From: Alphaproteobacteria bacterium
GTDB lineage: Bacteria > Pseudomonadota > Alphaproteobacteria > Rickettsiales > UBA3002
Assembly: GCA_021732545.1 (NCBI GenBank)
Contig: JAKFUW010000284.1
Span: 1-5,368, forward strand
Direction of reading: 5' to 3'
Length of the DNA: 5,368 nt
Part shown: one piece after another, positions 4,923 through 5,368 of the stretch
Numbering within the stretch: position 1 is the stretch's first letter
Layout of the letters: the number at the start of each line of letters is the position of its first letter
The notes under the pieces: model-generated
Database searches by the model: none
What the model was told of the DNA's origin: nothing
The model's input: the letters and a program-made list of their open reading frames with translations, nothing else
Made by a program: the position numbers and the translations under genes

Positions 4923-5368
4923 ATGCCTTTTGCCATTGAACAGGTTGGGTTTTTGCGCCAGAAAATCGCGCAGTTGCGTCAGCAGCAACAATCCATCGGC
5001 TTTGTGCCAACCATGGGCGCGCTGCACGCTGGCCATTTGGCGCTGGTTACTGCCGCCAAACAATCATGCGACGCGGTGGTGGCAAGCATTTTCATCAACC
5101 CCATGCAGTTTGCCGCAGGTGAAGATCTGGATGCGTACCCCAAGCGAATCGAGCAAGATAGCCGCCTGCTACAAGAGGCTGGCGCTGATATTTTATACCT
5201 TCCAACCAACACAACCATGTATCCGCAAGGCTTTGCAACGGCGGTGAGCGTGGCGCAATTAAGCAACATGCTGTGCGGCCTCTCGCGCCCGCATCATTTC
5301 TCAGGCGTGGCAACGGTGGTCACCAAACTGTTGTTGCAGGTGATGCCCGATGAAGTGTTTATGGGCGA
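4923..5368 (+). CDS. panC: Pantothenate synthetase PanC, 5' portion (runs off the window)
   Basis: Pantothenate synthetase joins pantoate and beta-alanine using ATP through a pantoyl-adenylate, the last step of vitamin B5 synthesis in the cytoplasm. About 148 residues are visible of a family that is usually near 280. The nucleotidyltransferase signature is FVPTMGALHAGHL (27-39), with H35 and H38 forming the HxGH motif. The pantoate-binding segment is FINPMQF (57-63), followed by EDLDAYPK (67-74) and SRPHHFSGVATVVTKL (121-136). The frame is open to the window edge just before the expected KDxQQ motif. The ATG at 4923 aligns with E. coli PanC (IExxxxLRQxI). An in-frame ATG at 4905 is an alternative, and neither has a strong Shine-Dalgarno. 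It is divergent from zapE. No panB is visible next to it in this window. Confidence 0.95.
   Translation, partial: MPFAIEQVGFLRQKIAQLRQQQQSIGFVPTMGALHAGHLALVTAAKQSCDAVVASIFINPMQFAAGEDLDAYPKRIEQDSRLLQEAGADILYLPTNTTMYPQGFATAVSVAQLSNMLCGLSRPHHFSGVATVVTKLLLQVMPDEVFMG

Noticed and set aside
4855..5010. N-terminal extension of zapE by 52 residues
   Set aside because: It runs antisense to the conserved 5' part of panC and does not resemble family N-termini, whereas the ATG at 4854 does.
4979..5313. Minus-strand open frames opposite panC
   Set aside because: They overlap the highly conserved panC sequence in antisense and show no family features.
1..5368. CRISPR array, retron or toxin-antitoxin pair
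   Set aside because: No regularly spaced repeats of CRISPR size, no reverse transcriptase and no recognisable toxin or antitoxin were seen.

Overview
The right half of the window (about 2470-5368) is ordinary bacterial chromosome. It holds a tRNA-Val(GAC), ispH (isoprenoid biosynthesis), zapE (AFG1-type division ATPase) and the 5' part of panC (pantothenate synthesis). The IspH sequence style, such as GHAGHPEVEGT and RHEIVHNKWVV, suggests an alphaproteobacterium with moderate GC. This placement comes from remembered family features and is only moderately secure.

The left half (1 to about 2471) looks like one end of an integrative element inserted at the 3' end of the tRNA-Val gene. Reading leftward from the tRNA on the minus strand, it contains: a tyrosine recombinase of the P4-type/DUF4102 class with all catalytic residues visible; a coiled-coil protein of unknown function whose start codon overlaps the integrase stop (ATGA); a small AlpA-like regulator; and the left end of an IS3-family insertion sequence, with the first 19 codons of its orfA, running off the window. 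The IS appears to have entered at the 3' end of the AlpA-like gene.

Two non-coding structures stand out. The 164 bp between the integrase and the tRNA holds a perfect TTGACA -35 box. It is followed by three direct copies and one inverted copy of a TACCCC motif across the presumed promoter and leader, a layout typical of an operator or of recombinase/excisionase sites. Second, a 12-bp direct repeat (TCTGATTTTTCG) flanks the end of the unknown gene and lies just upstream of a TATAAT box that could drive the AlpA-like gene.

The element genes fit a simple module: the integrase moves the DNA, the AlpA-like protein may act as excisionase or activator, and the coupled coiled-coil protein is unexplained. 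On the chromosomal side, zapE and ispH form a tight minus-strand pair (7-bp gap), while panC is divergent from zapE across 68 bp. No CRISPR array or rRNA was seen, and no convincing intrinsic terminator was found.
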